A DNA stretch of 64,000 bases from Paraphoma chrysanthemicola (GCA_020744225.1 JAGMWG010000024.1:1-64000); one strand, 5' to 3'; shown: positions 24,350 through 37,905, counted from the first letter of the stretch. The notes: generated by a model from the sequence alone, not told the origin. Numbers and translations: made by a program.

Positions 24350-27300
24350 TTTCGGACTGGTATCCGTCTTCGCTGCTTGCTGAGCCGCGATGTGTCCTTC
24401 GTATCCGGTGGTTTTCGAGTGAAAGTACAGGGCGTAGCCTTATTCGCCCGAACAACATTGGCAGTGCCAAGACCGAATTTGGCGCTAAACCCGTAGGAGC
24501 TCGACCTCCAAAATCTCGAGCTGACGCAGTTGGCTCAATTTGTCACGCAGGACTGTGCTGGCAACGAGCGAGAATCAGGTGTGTCCTTTGAGCGAAGACG
24601 AGTAGAATGTATGGACAACGGATAAGTTAGCGTTGGATATGCATGTGAGGCTTCAATAGCAGCAGCAGTGGGCTCGCGCGCGCGTAGATGCAAATGAGAA
24701 AAATGAAGAGGCACCCTGTCGCTGCAAAGATGTCATGATCGTGGTGTCGTGGATGCGCTTCCCAGTATATAGGGCCAACATGCTGGCGAGAATGATGCAT
24801 GTTGGAGGACCTCATGCCCGCTAGTGCGGCTCTGCGACGCCCACAACCTTCTGGTTCCGGAAAAGGCTAGCGCAGGCAAACGAGGCAACGGGGCGTGCAT
24901 AAGCCGACACATGAGGCAGCAGCTCGTCCTTCTTTTGCACACTTCGTAGTCGATCCTGCAAGGCAGAAGCCAATTTGCCTTATGACCTGTCCGCGCCGGA
25001 AGCACCCTTTTATACTTAGACTCTGTTACAGGGCTCTATGCAAGCTTTGACGGAGTACATCCGGGGCCGCTACGAGCCGGCCCCATCTTGCCTGCGATGA
25101 TGCTCATGTTATTTGATTGCATTCCTGTTACCAATAAAAGCCACAGCAACCGCGCGGGTGTTTATCTACAGTCTCATCTGCCTCGTTTGCCTTATATACT
25201 GAGTGGACAAAGTAATCCCGATGCAGGTTTCAATCTTCCTGGCTGTCATCATTGAAACGTCGGAGAAGCCAAACCCTCGCGAGGACCGAGGACCACTTGC
25301 GAAGACGCTCAGCTTCCACATCACCGTCAGGTCGCAGCTGAATTCCTCCGCACCGCAGCCATCCAAAACCAGAACCAGGTGAATCCTGTAACGATTCCTC
25401 GCTTTGTACGAGGCCACGATGACTTGCTTTGTCGTCATGACATCCACACGGCTAACTGCAGGTTGAGAAGTGCACGCAAACTGCACGCCGATTGGTACTA
25501 ATATCAAACAGCGCTGACCCTCCAAGCAGGCACAGACGAAACAGAACTGAGGGCCAAAGTGGACGCGTGAGGCCTGCGAATCCAGCACATAGTGGTGGGA
25601 CATGGCGGCGCCATCGCCTAACGAGTGTATTACCGGCTTCATGCATCTTTTACAAAGCAAGCCTTTGTCGAAGAGAGGACGCTTGTGTTCCAAGCGAACG
25701 TCGTTCAAAGCGCATCTCCGCCCGACTGCGCACACGGCCAAAAGCATAGGTGCCTCTTGTCTGGGACCTCCGGTCACCTCGTCGGACACAACAATGCTCG
25801 AGTGTTGCGGTGTACGATTACAATGCAAATTTTGGCAAGGTTGTGGTAAGCCAGCGTCTTGCACATAGAGGTATGCTTCTCAACGGGGCTTCACGCCTTG
25901 CTACAAGACTACAAATCTACACGGATGAATGAACGTCGTTGCACACCGCCAAAATCGGACCCATGATCCTGCGTCAATCCTCTCAACACTAGGCGATCCG
26001 AAGTGTACGGCAATTCCCAAGACTCAGCGCATATTCAGCTTGCGATACTCAGACGCGGCTCTCATCGTCGTGGTGACACATGTGTGGAGGCGATGGTGCT
26101 CAACTCAGGCTGCATGTGGTGTTAGTGAAGCGTAGAGTCGGTTTCGTTCTACATCGGGAAGGGTCTTGTGGTCATGGCAGCATGGCAGCATGCCACAGTA
26201 CTCCACAGCTCCGACTCATTGCTCGGATACACGTCAAAACGTGCGTGACGATGCCGTAGACATGAAGTCTCACATTGGCACAAGGGTTGCCTCCATCCTC
26301 GGAAAAGCTTCTCCATTTCAGGTACGGTATTTCGAATGCTGCATCAAGGTTTGGATACTCTTCTAACTTACCGAAGACTAAATCGATAACATTCATATGT
26401 GGGCGTTACGTGGCCCTCTAGGAGCAGACTTATGCGAATCCGTCATGCGCTGCAAGGTTTGATTATCGCGCTACAATTCGGCCCTCCTTCCGGACGGTGT
26501 CTCTGCCTGTGGGGTACAGCTGTAACATCGAGTGAATCGTGCTTTTACGTACCCCAAGTTCGAAGAGGCTCATGTGGAAGACTCTAGGCCTCGTGCTTAT
26601 GATGAGCGTGACGGCATACCTCCTCGGCTTAGCAACAAGGCTATTCTGAACCTGATCGCAGCATGCATCATTTCGGATATGCAAACGCCAAAGCCTGCTG
26701 TCATACCCTTCAGCTGACGATGCCCCAGGGAGGTAAGTGCGATGTGGTGGAAGAGCATATGTGAATGGAACCATAGGGCCAATCGCCCTGATTTTGGCCT
26801 CATGCCGGTAAGCAGCTTTATGCATGTCACCTTGATCAAATGCAGGTCAAATGAGCGCATGACTACAGCCTTGTGAGACGTAGTGGCTGCTTGCGTCAGG
26901 TCTATACATCCAGATTGCATTGATCCTGCAATCGACAACAGACTTAGGCAACCGGAAATGCGGGGTAGCTAAGCCGGAACGGAGCTGGACGTATTTCCGG
27001 GTCTTTGAGAACGGTAGGTCCTGGCCCGAACTAATCAGAGACAGGTGTACCTGATCACTATCTGTTCACATGTGTCGTGTGTCTTTAGATCCAGTGCCGC
27101 ACTATCGATCAGTATGTTGAACTGGCATGGTCGGTGGCTTGAATACAATCTTTGTCCTTCGGGGCCACCTCAGGGCGTCTTGGACACGGCTGAGATTACT
27201 TCTTGCACTTTGCATTGCGATGACTAGCATATGGGAGCGAGACATGGTCCTTCTTTGCTGCAAACGGACAACACATGGTTTGAGACTGTTGGCTGATGAG

Positions 27301-30300
27301 ATCTCATGCGCCAACAACATTTCGGCTGACAGCACTGAGATAGGTTCAAGATACTGCCATAGTTCAGCTGCCATGCCTCAACAGTGGATGGCGTCAGAGT
27401 TGTGGGAGGCATTGAGCACGCCCTACCTTCCCGGGCTTGACTCGTAGTCATTCGCCAGATAATTTTACCTATCAAGGCTTGTCGTCAAAAGATTGATAAC
27501 AATTCGGGCTTTCAATCAACCTTCCAACGTTTGTCTGGAGACAGATTCATGTGTGCATATTTGCGACATGCAGTCTGGGTGAAGCTTCAGATAGAGATCA
27601 ACGCGGCGGTATCGAGTCTTGAGGTACACTTCAGATCATGGTTGATATCGCATCCAAGGCTAAACCTCACAAAGAGACAAGGCTCGTGGCTGATCTATGA
27701 TGCACGGCCTCAATACGACCATTCTAAGAAGGGCAAAGTCTAGTCGAAGCCCAGGCATATGTTGGAGGCTGCGTCTACGGCACAGCGTGCGGATACACTC
27801 GCCTCAGCACAGATACATGCTGTTGCCTGCTCGGGTAAGCACGTAGGTTCGCGACTTTTCAAGGGGCCGAAACAACCTGCCACTTACGTCACCCAGAATA
27901 GCTAGTGACGGCCGACTGATATGCTCGGGCCACATGCGCGAGACCGCGGCAGAATAATCTCATATGCCTCACCGGCGCCGCCCGACTCTTATGGATCGCA
28001 GGACTTCTTCACCGACGCCTCGATATGGCCGTAGTGCTTAATCTTGCGGCTTTCTGCTCAAACCGTGATGCGCATCACAATTGTGGTCACAAGCCTTGCC
28101 CATGTTCCGCGTTACTCACGGGCGTACCTATCTTCCGCACAATACAATGAGGAACATATCGGGAAGGCCCACCGATTTGCGAAAGAAGAACAATGCTATG
28201 CCTAGAAAGATTACATCAGCAGCAGCACAGTCCCTGCTGCCTTCGCAAGTTTGGCGACCATCTCCATTAGCACGCCAGCACAAGTTACGTCCCATAAGAC
28301 AGAGTTGGATCAGGCAACACTCGGCAATTGGGCTCTAGTGGAAGAAGAAGAAAGGAGAGTCTGACTTGGCATGAAAACACATGGAAGAGGAAATTCGGCT
28401 CAGGCAAAAATCCCGTATTGTCTGGAACCTCGGCAGCCACGAGTCTTGAGTGCCTTAGGATATGGCACATAGTTGTCGTTGCTCACAGCTGGTCTGTATG
28501 CAACTTGAGCTTCTGTGCACGATGGTCTCGCACAGATAATGTTAAGCAGAGCAAAGAAACACTGCATCAAGGACGATCCAAGTCATTGTCTCACCGCCTC
28601 CTCAGCCAGTGCCTTGTTCACCTCTCACCTTTTCCAGCAACTGGCGCCTACTGCTCAGTAAGTGTTGACCGTTCAAATCGCCATAGCTACACCGCAAATT
28701 TTCAGAAGTAAGCTTTATTTGGTTATGCTGGCCGCCCTCGTACCGCTGACAAGGATTCAGAATCGTGATATCCACTTCCAAGTCTTCCTAGGCACATTTG
28801 CCTGTCAACCGGACCTCTCGCCTTTCCCACACAATGGACCTTTGCTCCCATCTGTCGTCCCTCATTTGTTTGGGTTACATGCCGTCCGGTGACTCCATGC
28901 AGGTGTCACCGCATGTCATTCAGTCATGTCCGGCAGCCACTGATATTGATTACGAAGCTTGACATCTGTACTGAAAATAAGCATCTTTCCAGGACGATAT
29001 CCTCGTCAGCAGTGGATGTGTCATTCGTGCAAGAAGCAAATCATGCTTCAGAGCCTCTATTTTGGTCATAATCAGTACGATTGCAGTTGACTCCATTAGG
29101 TGAATGCTCGGCCCCAGCTTGAATAGGTCCGGACATCGCCGACTTTGCCACCGTGAGCCGGACGGTGCCACGAAGCATGACATTTAGTGGCAATGTGTGG
29201 CGAGCCAAATATGTTCTTTGTCTAGGTCACCTCATTATCCACACAGCAAGCACAAAGAGCCATTTAAGTGCGTTGCGAGAATCACGACTGCAAAAGTTGA
29301 AACAAGGCTGCAGCCAAGGAACCAAGCATGGGATGAGATGTAGAGACCGTCTACTGATTGGAAAATCAGGATTACTATCTAGGTAGAAAACTAGGGACCT
29401 TGCTCAGTGGCTTGTAATAGAAGTGAAGCGCAACGTGGCGATCCCTCCACAGAACATGTTGTTGAAAACGTTAGGGGAGATAAAATGGCGTGGGTTGTAG
29501 ACCAATCATAGTCTGAAATGATTGTGCACCATTCCCGCTGGCCAATCATAGATGCGGCAAAGGTAGCTGCAGCTCGCTTCACTTACTTCGTCCCCACGTT
29601 CGTCTTCACGAGGCTGACTCACAAGACCAAAAGAGATCTTCACTGCTGTAGAACATGATCTCGCAGGCTCTGAGGGCTACTTGTGAAGACAACACAATCT
29701 AACACGCGGCAAATGTTGACTGGGACGTTTTACCTGCTTCCGTTGTCTTTGCAACCTTGGTTGTGCGAGTTGAATCAGGGCAGAGACCTTGTAGGCTACC
29801 GAAGATCTCCATCAAGTTGAAACCTTCTTCAACTATATGGTTCCTTTTGGCATAATTGAATCAAATGCAAGCGAGAAGTCACGAGAATTGATTTGCGACA
29901 GCAATCGCACCCATATTATGTCAGGAAACGAGGTTCTTGAGTTAAGCAGCCTGCAGCTATATAACAAAATACACACAAATGCTCTCAGGTCACATTGTTA
30001 CGGGTGCTCGCTGAAGTGCCTCTCTCAGGGCACTTGCTGATGGTAATGCTGCAGATCGAACCAGTGTGCAAGTAGAGATGTGGGTGATCGGCGAGAAGAG
30101 CAATGAACATGCCGTTGCAGGCCGCAAAATATGGTATGATAGGATTTCCTTTCTTGGAGAAGAACTTCGAATAGAAACAGGTACAACTATATTATCGCAA
30201 GCATTCAATTCCAAAACATACGGATGCCTCTAGCAATCACAAGACTTCAGTGTGCTCCGCTTCTGCCCATACTGTACCAGGAAGTACTCGCTTACCTGGT

Positions 30301-31505
30301 CGTGGAACGTTCATACAAGTGAGGCATCACGCTAGCAAGTCAATGCCTACCTGCCATACGATCACGCTAATAGCTAACCTGGGCATCGATCATTCACAAA
30401 CAAAGCATCAGATCTCACGTGTTTACCTCGCCCCGTTGCCTTGTGGCCCGATTCGTCACCCCCAATTAGCCATGCACATATACATCACACCACTCATCAC
30501 TGTCCACGCCACACCCTTTCATACCCGACTAGCCGCCGCCTTGTTTCTAGTGCAATGGTTCATGCACTGTACTCCACTTCACCGGAACCCATTATGCAAG
30601 GAGTCCCGAGGGATGCAAGGTCCCTCGATAGGGCGTGAACAACGCGAGATGTCTCGCGACCGGCATCAAGAAATGTCCGAATAGCCGAAAGTGAAGAAGA
30701 ATGGAGGACGAAGTGTGCACGTAACATTGTTGGAATGTGGAGATGTGGCATGACGTGGTCTTTGCAAGACATGCGTGGCCCTGCAATGCGTAAGTGGTGT
30801 GGCGAGGCTGAAACTTTGGACGGGGTAATTGCGGTGGCATTTCAATTTGAGCGCAGGATTGGCGCTGCGTGGCGTGGTAAGATTGGGAGTGGAGGACTTC
30901 GGCACGGGAACGATGAGAAGCTTACTGTTCGGCGTGGGAGTGCCCTGGGTCTTGATGATTAGGAAGAATGGGAAGAGACGTTGGCGAATGCGGAAGAGCA
31001 GGCACATCAACCTACACAGCACCGACGAAGCGATAGCACATATTGAACACGTTGACAGCAATTTACTACGATAGACATGACTGCGCTGGAATATATCCGC
31101 GAAGACCGAGTCCCGAGATGAGAGTATCGTCGACAAGCCTGAAGAAATCAAGGACGTGCTGCAGCATCTGCAGAATGGGTAAAGACCAGGACCGATTGCC
31201 GGCTGTTGTATAACGCAGAGTTTCAACAAATAGTTCTTTTACTGCGATATCAGGTGCGAGAGCTGGCCCTAGGTCGAGCAGCATGCGATTGTGCAAAAAA
31301 GCATCGCAGATGCGCAAATGTATTTGTCCATCCAATACATGTGTGATATACAACAAAGAGGCTTCACGTGAGAACGCTCCCAACGCCATCGCTGTTGCTG
31401 TTGCCGTGTTGAAGACATGCCAAAAGCGACGTGATATCGCATGCGCAAATTCTAGGTGATGTGATGATACAGAATATGGTCTATCAGGAAAAGAAAGAAG
31501 ACGTC
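24350..31505. other. 7-kb stretch without supportable genes
   Basis: No open frame here has a recognisable domain, a signal peptide with coding continuation, or intron signals extending a frame. Base composition is near that of other intergenic parts, not strongly AT-rich, so it is not an obvious heavily RIP-mutated transposon. The longest frame (minus strand, about 25166-25864) lacks an ATG start and has unnatural composition. The part next to 24350 should hold the promoter of the Est1-type gene. Non-coding RNAs cannot be excluded. Confidence 0.55.
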
Positions 31506-33564
31506 CTATGTCGACTGCTCCTCGTCGGTAAACTGCCCCGTGGCTCGCTTGTCGTCATCGTCAATATATACTGTGTCGCTGTCAATACTGCTCAAAGGTA
31601 GAGGGAAGCTTTGAGGACATACCATGCGGTCGAACAAACCAACTACATACGAATGCCCCGCCAAATGTCGCGCATAGGCAGACGAATACTGTTTGACGGA
31701 AGCTGCCCACCGTGGCACTGTAGATTCCATTGAAGATGGTTGGACCGACGACGCGTGCAAAAGCATGAAGAAGCCCGGTTGCTCCAAGGAGCTGCCCGAC
31801 CTTGTCTTGGGGAACGTGTTTGGTGAGGGCGGCTCCCAGTGTTGGGCTGCCGATGCCGCCGACAGCGGCCAACGCACCTGATAAGGCAAAAAGCTCGCCT
31901 TTGCGGGCGAGAGCGTAGCCCAAGTAGCCCATCATGTCAAAGAAGATGGCGGCGCGGATGACACTGAGATCGAAAAGATCTGATCCAGACTTGCGCATAC
32001 GGGCATGTGCATTCTTGCCTCGCACGAGACGGGTCAAAACCGGAAGGAGGACCAGGAGTGCAACGACACGAGAGGTGTTGACAATGGTGACGAATCGCCC
32101 CGTCTCCAACTCGTGCCAGCCAAACTGACGGCGCGTATAGACAAGCACGACTCCCATGGCTCCCATGGCCACGCCAAACATGATGGTGTCGGTGGCTGCC
32201 AACAGAAGCAGATTCCACCGCACGGCGGACGAAGAGCCAGGACCCGTGGGCCACAGAATCTCAAGGGGGCGGAAGAGATTAATGTGACGAAGCTGGTTGA
32301 TCCAGTCGGAGGACGGACCCAATCTTTCTTCGTCGTCCTGATGTCGCTGTCGTGCAGCTTCCTGGCGCGACTTGCTCAGTGACTCTGGGATGAGAAAGAC
32401 GAGGAAAGCGATGAAGATGCAGTGGGCGCCTAATGCAAGGTAGAAGATGAGCAATACAGCCTCGGTGTGGCCCACGTGCTTTTGGCGAGCCTCGATGATG
32501 TAGCCTGACAAGGCTGGCCCGATGGCAATGCCAGCGAAAAGACATGCGTGAAAGTAGGAGAAGGCGACGCCACGTTTCTGTGGGGAGGTGCAGTCGGAAG
32601 CGTACGAGTGAGCGACAGCCATGCCGACAATGAAGGAGCCAGACAGACCCTCGATACAGTAGCCAACGAGGATCCAATTGACATGGACGACATTGGGGTA
32701 CTTTGCAGCTAGAATGGTAAGCACTTCGCCAAAGAGAGCGCCGCACGTGTTGAATATCATGAATTTCTTCCTGCCATAGCGATCGGACAAGGCGCCAAGC
32801 TTGGGGCTGGTGATGGCAGAGAGAATGCCGGAGCAGAGACTGCCGTACAGCAGGAAGAGCGAGGAGCGCGACGAGACGGCATCGTTCTGGCAGCGGTCGG
32901 GCTGCTGGCCAGGGTCTACAGGGCTGGATATGGGATCGGCATTCTCAGCGGCATTGGCGTAGTATTCGGTGCAGACCAGGTCCATGATGAGGTTGACCTT
33001 GGGCACGATGACGCCGCCGAAGGCGATGGTGAAGAGCAGGAAGGGCGGAAGGAGCCAGTAGATCTAGCCGTGTCAGTAGGAAGGAGCACATGGCACTGCG
33101 GTGTTGCACTGCACGGCACTCACCGACGGTCGCTTCCACCAGGGAAGCCCGCGAAAATCGGCCTGGCCCTCCCACTCGAGCTCGCTGTCGCGCCGGTCGC
33201 GGGCCCCGCCGCTGCCATAGTCGTGCGTCGTGGGGCTCAGCAGCGGCGCGTCTTCACTGTCGCTGTCGCTGCCGCTCTGGATCGTCTCGGACGTGGCACC
33301 TGACTTGCTCGACGTCTCGGGCGCATAGACGGGGGCTTTGTGTTGCGACTTGGAGGCATTGGTACGCGACCGCAGCTCCTGGTCCACGTCGACCTCTTCC
33401 ACATACGCGGCATCGGCGTTGGAGGCCATTGCGATGCGGTTGCGCTCTCCGACGCTGGTGCTGGTGCTTCTTGAATTTGGGGTGGGCTCGAGTGGTTCGA
33501 GGGGGATGGGCTTCACAACCGTGTGCGCATGTCTGTCTCTTCTGCCCGTCGCATTAGCAGCCAT
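31506..33564 (-). CDS. Major facilitator superfamily transporter
   Basis: Three exons (33564-33124, 33063-31623, 31570-31506) give 648 residues. After a polar N-terminus of about 145 residues with an acidic DSDSEDAPLL patch, the first helix starts at IYWLLPPFLLF. The loop 2-3 MFS signature GALSDRYGRKKFM is clear, and about 12 hydrophobic segments follow, split by a charged cytosolic loop. The layout resembles fungal TetA-like drug/H+ antiporters of the yeast YCR023C type; the substrate is unknown. The first intron (60 nt) is firm. The last (52 nt, GTATGT..ACACAG) is less certain: it swaps a short ending for an acidic tail YIDDDDKRAT. Without it the protein ends at 31582 with 640 residues. Confidence 0.85.
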
Positions 33565-34834
33565 GATTACAAGAAACTCGTCGCGCTACATGGCGGTCGG
33601 CGACGCTGCCGTCGACGGCGCACGACTGCGGTGCTCTCGGGTCGGAGCGTGGGGACATCAGATCAGCTTACCAACAATAGAACGCCTCGCAGCCAGCCGC
33701 AGCGATTGTTGTCCGCGACAGGAAGTAGCAGAGAGAAGACCGGGTAACCAAAGCAGTGAGCGAGGCGAAGGCATTCAGGGCATGCGTGCTCGTGGTCCGC
33801 AGCATCTAGTCCGTACCCCACTTGACGCTGACACTTGACACGTTGACGGGCGCGTTTCTTCTGGCGACAAGCTTGTCGCTGCCATCATGACGTTGAGATG
33901 CGCCGCGTACCTTATCTGATCGGCCACCGGCCGCATCGTCGCCCCGATGCACGCTAGCTGCATCCAGCCCGCACTAGCTCGTGACTACTCGCTACTCCGT
34001 ACTACCGCGTCAAGAATGCAACTGACTGCCACCTCAGCACATTGCGAGTGCGAATCTGATCAGACGTGGTGAGGAAGATGCCTTCATATATGTGGGCACA
34101 CGGTCGCCCGCCCTGCCGCGTACTGCACTCCAGTGACAAGTGCAGATCACGGGCTTCGGACTTGCCCAACTCGGTTCCAGACACCAAGTCGTTCCTGCCT
34201 TGCTCAAGACAGCGACCAGCACAGCCCAGAGACTCACCAACACCCCCCAATGTGCATCCTTCGCCTTGAAACAAGATCACCGCCTTCCAAGATCCGATTT
34301 TCCCTTGCATTCACGCCACATCCGTTGCAGACCCAGGCTTCCAGCCGTTGCTCTCAGCAGCACCTGCAGTCGTAGACGCACGCTGACAGCCTTGGCGAGG
34401 CGGACTACGTTGCCAAGATTGATACCTTGTAGCATGTTCTTCGGCACTCACAGAGGAGTTACCTGATGGAATCACCGTGTAAACCTCTGCAACTGAGACC
34501 AGTGTTTGACAGTCATGGTAAACAAGGCGGACAACACCTGCCAAGTCGACTTGGCCATGTAATCTGCGAAGGACTCTCCTCAAGAAGCATACCCGCCGCA
34601 TGGACGCCTCGCCGACGACGTGTTGGTACGGACGGATGCAGGATACTTCGGGCGAAGCTCACTGAAATCGTGACACACGATGAGAACCACGCTGGACCAT
34701 CTCTGTCGTCTCTACACGGTCATTGAGGTATAAGACCACAGCTGCGTCGCCGTAACACTCTCTCATCAGCATCCACTTCAACCTTCACTTCCTTCCTCAT
34801 CAACTTCGCGCTCTGGTAGCCACCGCAGTTGATC
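33565..34834. other. Intergenic, divergent promoters
   Basis: About 1.3 kb between the head-to-head MFS transporter and the secreted proline-rich protein. Nothing recognisable beyond promoter space. Confidence 0.5.
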
Positions 34835-35768
34835 ATGCGTTTCTCTCTCACTCTATTGGCTGCTCTCAGCATTACCGCTTCTGCTCTTCCCGCTGGCGTG
34901 AAGAGAGAGGACAAACCTGCAGACTTCTGTGAGGAAAATGGCAAGCTTACTCATTTACATCACATCAACTTGGACACTGTATGCTAACTTTGATCAAGGC
35001 GTGGCCTGGTGCCAAGGCGACCTCATCACTGTCTGCACTGAAAACCGCGTCGAGCCTCTTGGTACCGGCTGCGATGCCATTCGCGCCGCCGAATCTGGAG
35101 TCGCCAAACGCGATCTCGAAAAACGCATCTGGCCACTGCTTCGCTTCATTGTAGGCGTGGGTGGCAGAAGTGGAGGCCGTGCTCCCAAACCCGGCGCTCC
35201 TGATGTCGGCAAACCACCAAAGCCAGAGAAGCCAGAGAAGCCAGATATTCCCATGCCCGTCATTGTGCCCCCTCCCCCTCCACCACCACCAGCAGGCGGA
35301 CAGCCACAGCAGCAGCAACAGCCGCCGCCTCCTGCTGCGAAGCGTTCAGTGCAGGATGATGCAGACGATATCGAAGAGGTCTACATAGACGGCGCAGATT
35401 ACGACAACATTCATGCAGCACTTTCCAAGCGCTTCCCCGAGTATCGTCCAGTTCCCGCGCCAGATGGGCCTGTTGGTGAGATGAACATACTTCCTCATCC
35501 TCTTTTGCGCCATCGCCCTTTCTTCCCTCGCCCTAATTATCGCCCCGGTACTCCTTGGAACGGCCGTCCCGGTCGCGGCCCAGCCGACAAGCCTGAAGGA
35601 GAGGGCTTGGAGAAGCGCCAATTTGGTTGGCTCCGCAGGATCTTCCGCCGCCCCAATCGCGACAACCGCGACAACGACCCTAACGCTCCGCCTCCACCTT
35701 ACACTCCAATCGGGACTCCTCCACCTCCCTACGAAAACCCACCGCCCTACACGCCCCGCAAGCAGTAG
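34835..35768 (+). CDS. Secreted proline-rich protein with repeated Kex2-type sites
   Basis: Two exons (34835-34940, 34999-35768) give 291 residues. I recognise no named family. A signal peptide is evident (MRFSLTLLAALSITASA, cleavage likely after residue 17). Six Lys-Arg pairs follow, starting at 23-24 (VKR, VAKR, LEKR, AAKR, LSKR, LEKR), the recognition motif of the Golgi protease Kex2. They would release a four-cysteine N-terminal piece, an acidic piece and proline-rich pieces. A middle segment has Pro and Gln runs; the C-terminus carries three PPxY motifs. The 58-nt intron begins with GC (GCAAGC) and has a TGCTAAC branch site; it joins FCEEN to GVAWCQGDL. Role unknown; secreted wall protein or peptide precursor are both possible. 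Confidence 0.75.
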
Positions 35769-36644
35769 AGTGACATCACTATTTGTGAAAGGCCAGAGGA
35801 TCAGAAATAGAGAGACAACAGGATGTCGAAGGACCGTTCGCAGGGGATAGAGTAGCCAAGCAGTTGCTGGTCAGCTGGCAGATGCGAACCTAGGAAGGGA
35901 GCTCGGACTTGGATATGGATGGAATATCAGGACACTCTTTACTGAAGTCAAAGCTGTTAGGCATTCTCGCTACATTGTCAATCTCAATAGACATTCTTTA
36001 CGTAACAATACAGTCAATGTGCTGTATCAATCTGGCTAGATCATCCACCGTGCTTTGTATATCGGAAGTTACTGGTGGATCTCGATGGTGTCATAGTTTG
36101 ATCGACGCTAGGATCACGACTCGTTTCGTTTTCATCTCACACGAGCACCCTCCCATCACAGGACCAGGAATAAATTGTAAACAACATTTTTACTCTACTC
36201 ACACCCATGCGGCTCCAAAGGATGCTCGCTTATGCCTTAGCATCGCGGGGTGCATGCTCGCTGCGTGATCAACCCCGGTAATGTCGTCTACATGATTCTC
36301 GCGTAACCTAAATTTCTCCGACTCGTGTTTCCCAAAGCGTTAATTCTCCGCTGCCAAGAGCCCCTTCTGGAAGCCCAAGAGCCGCTACATGCTTCTTCAA
36401 ACGACGCCATGGATGCGTGGAAAACATGTTTGATGAGAAAGGGAGGGAGGCCGTAGGTGGAGAAACACTCACTGATATAAAGTAGGTAGGGCGCGCAATA
36501 TCAAGGATACAAGTTGGGGTCACTTTAACACTTTCGTCTTTCATTCTTGTGGCTTTGCGCTTCATCCATTTCTTCCTTTAAAACCAAGGTGCTGTGCATC
36601 ATTTCCATTCGTTGTACCCATCTCGTCTTCAAGCTGTTGCAAAC
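35769..36644. other. Intergenic
   Basis: About 880 bp between two secreted-protein genes on the same strand. The last 200 bp contain TATAAAG (about 36476) and a CT-rich leader, fitting the promoter of the metalloprotease gene. No other feature seen. Confidence 0.45.
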
Positions 36645-37630
36645 ATGAAGTACTCCCTCGCATTCTCCGCCCTCGTGGCATCATCTCTCGCCGGCGCCAT
36701 CCCTGCCTCTATCCACGAGCACATCCACCGCCGCGCCGCCGCGCCCCAACCAGTCTGCAAATTCGAACCCGAGTCGCACACGTTCAACGACTTGAATGCT
36801 TGGACCCCAGCAACCAGCAAGCGCGACTTGGGCCAAACAACATGGAATCCGCCTTCCAACCTCGCCACGCCACTGAAGCAAGTCTGGGACCATGAAATCA
36901 GCACCTACAGCAACGCCCTGGGCTTCAAGAACTATGGCTACGACCAAGTCATGGCGGGCAAGGGCAAAATCAACTACTGCGTTCGCTGGGAAGGTACCGC
37001 CAAAGTCTCGCTTGACCAGCGCAACAAGATCGAAGCCGCGATTCGCAAGCAGTTCAACAAATGGATCGCTGTGCTTGCTGGCTTCGAGAAGTTCCCTTAC
37101 AAGACTGTCGATGTGAATGTTGTTGGCTGGGCGGTACAAGATGCTTCGATCCTGCAGGGCGATGTATCTAAGATCCAGGTCTACACGGACAAGGATCAGG
37201 ATGGCATACCGCAGTGTGCCGAGTCATGTGGACGGTTCTTCCACCAGGACAACAACTATGCTGGGTGCAAGGCTGGGGCTGCCAGGCATTATGGTATGTT
37301 GCTTCGATACTCGCTTCCAAATTTTGTGTCACTAACGCATCGCTAGATCAGTCTCTCTGGCTCACACCCGGTTTTGGCGGCGGCGCAGGTGGCGACTGGG
37401 GCCAGCGCGTCGCGCAAGAGTATTTCATGCAAAACATCAACTCGGAGAACATCCACATTGTGCTGCACGAGATTGGTCATACCTTTGCGCTCGACGACTT
37501 TTATGACTGGACTCCAAGCGGTGTGACAAACTTCATCATGTTGGCAGGCAGTGCCATGGAAATCACCGAGTTTGACGCTTGGATGGCTAGGGACTGGTGG
37601 AGGAATCTGAAGTCGAGGTATGGCTTGTAG
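36645..37630 (+). CDS. Secreted zincin-like metalloprotease
   Basis: Two exons (36645-37293, 37347-37630) encode 310 residues. An N-terminal signal peptide (MKYSLAFSALVASSLAGA) is followed by a propeptide-like region with HRR and SKR basic sites. The catalytic centre is HEIGHTFALDD: His257, Glu258, His261 and Asp267, the HExxHxxxxxD zinc pattern of snapalysin-like metzincins, with Ala264 where Gly is usual. A later NFIMLAGSAMEITEFD stretch could provide the Met-turn. Cysteines around residues 205-223 probably form disulfides. A secreted endopeptidase is the best reading, though fungal relatives are often annotated only as zincins or, wrongly, as carbohydrate-binding proteins. Substrate unknown. 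The 53-nt intron is phase 1. Confidence 0.8.
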
Positions 37631-37905
37631 AGGTCCGTGATTTCACGGAAGGCTCGCGGCGCTGAGTCGATCGGGGAAGGTTGTGAGGGTGGCTTGTGGT
37701 GGACTTCCTGTATATTTTATATTTTCTACTTCCCAATTTCAAAATCTTGACCAAAAGCAGCTTCCTTCACAATATGTCGTGGGCGACGACTTGCCGCTTT
37801 GTGTAAGTGCAAGGGCAGCCATGCTCCTCTGCAAGTGCTGTAGGCGACATACTGTCTCCTTCGATAAATCAACAATCGATACACCTCTTGTTGACGAAAG
37901 CAACC

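Noticed and set aside
25166..25864. 232-codon minus-strand frame in the gene-poor interval
   Set aside because: Begins with GTG rather than ATG, high in Cys/His/Arg without pattern, no family resemblance.
30666..31229. 187-codon minus-strand frame
   Set aside because: No domain, no signals, composition of random sequence.
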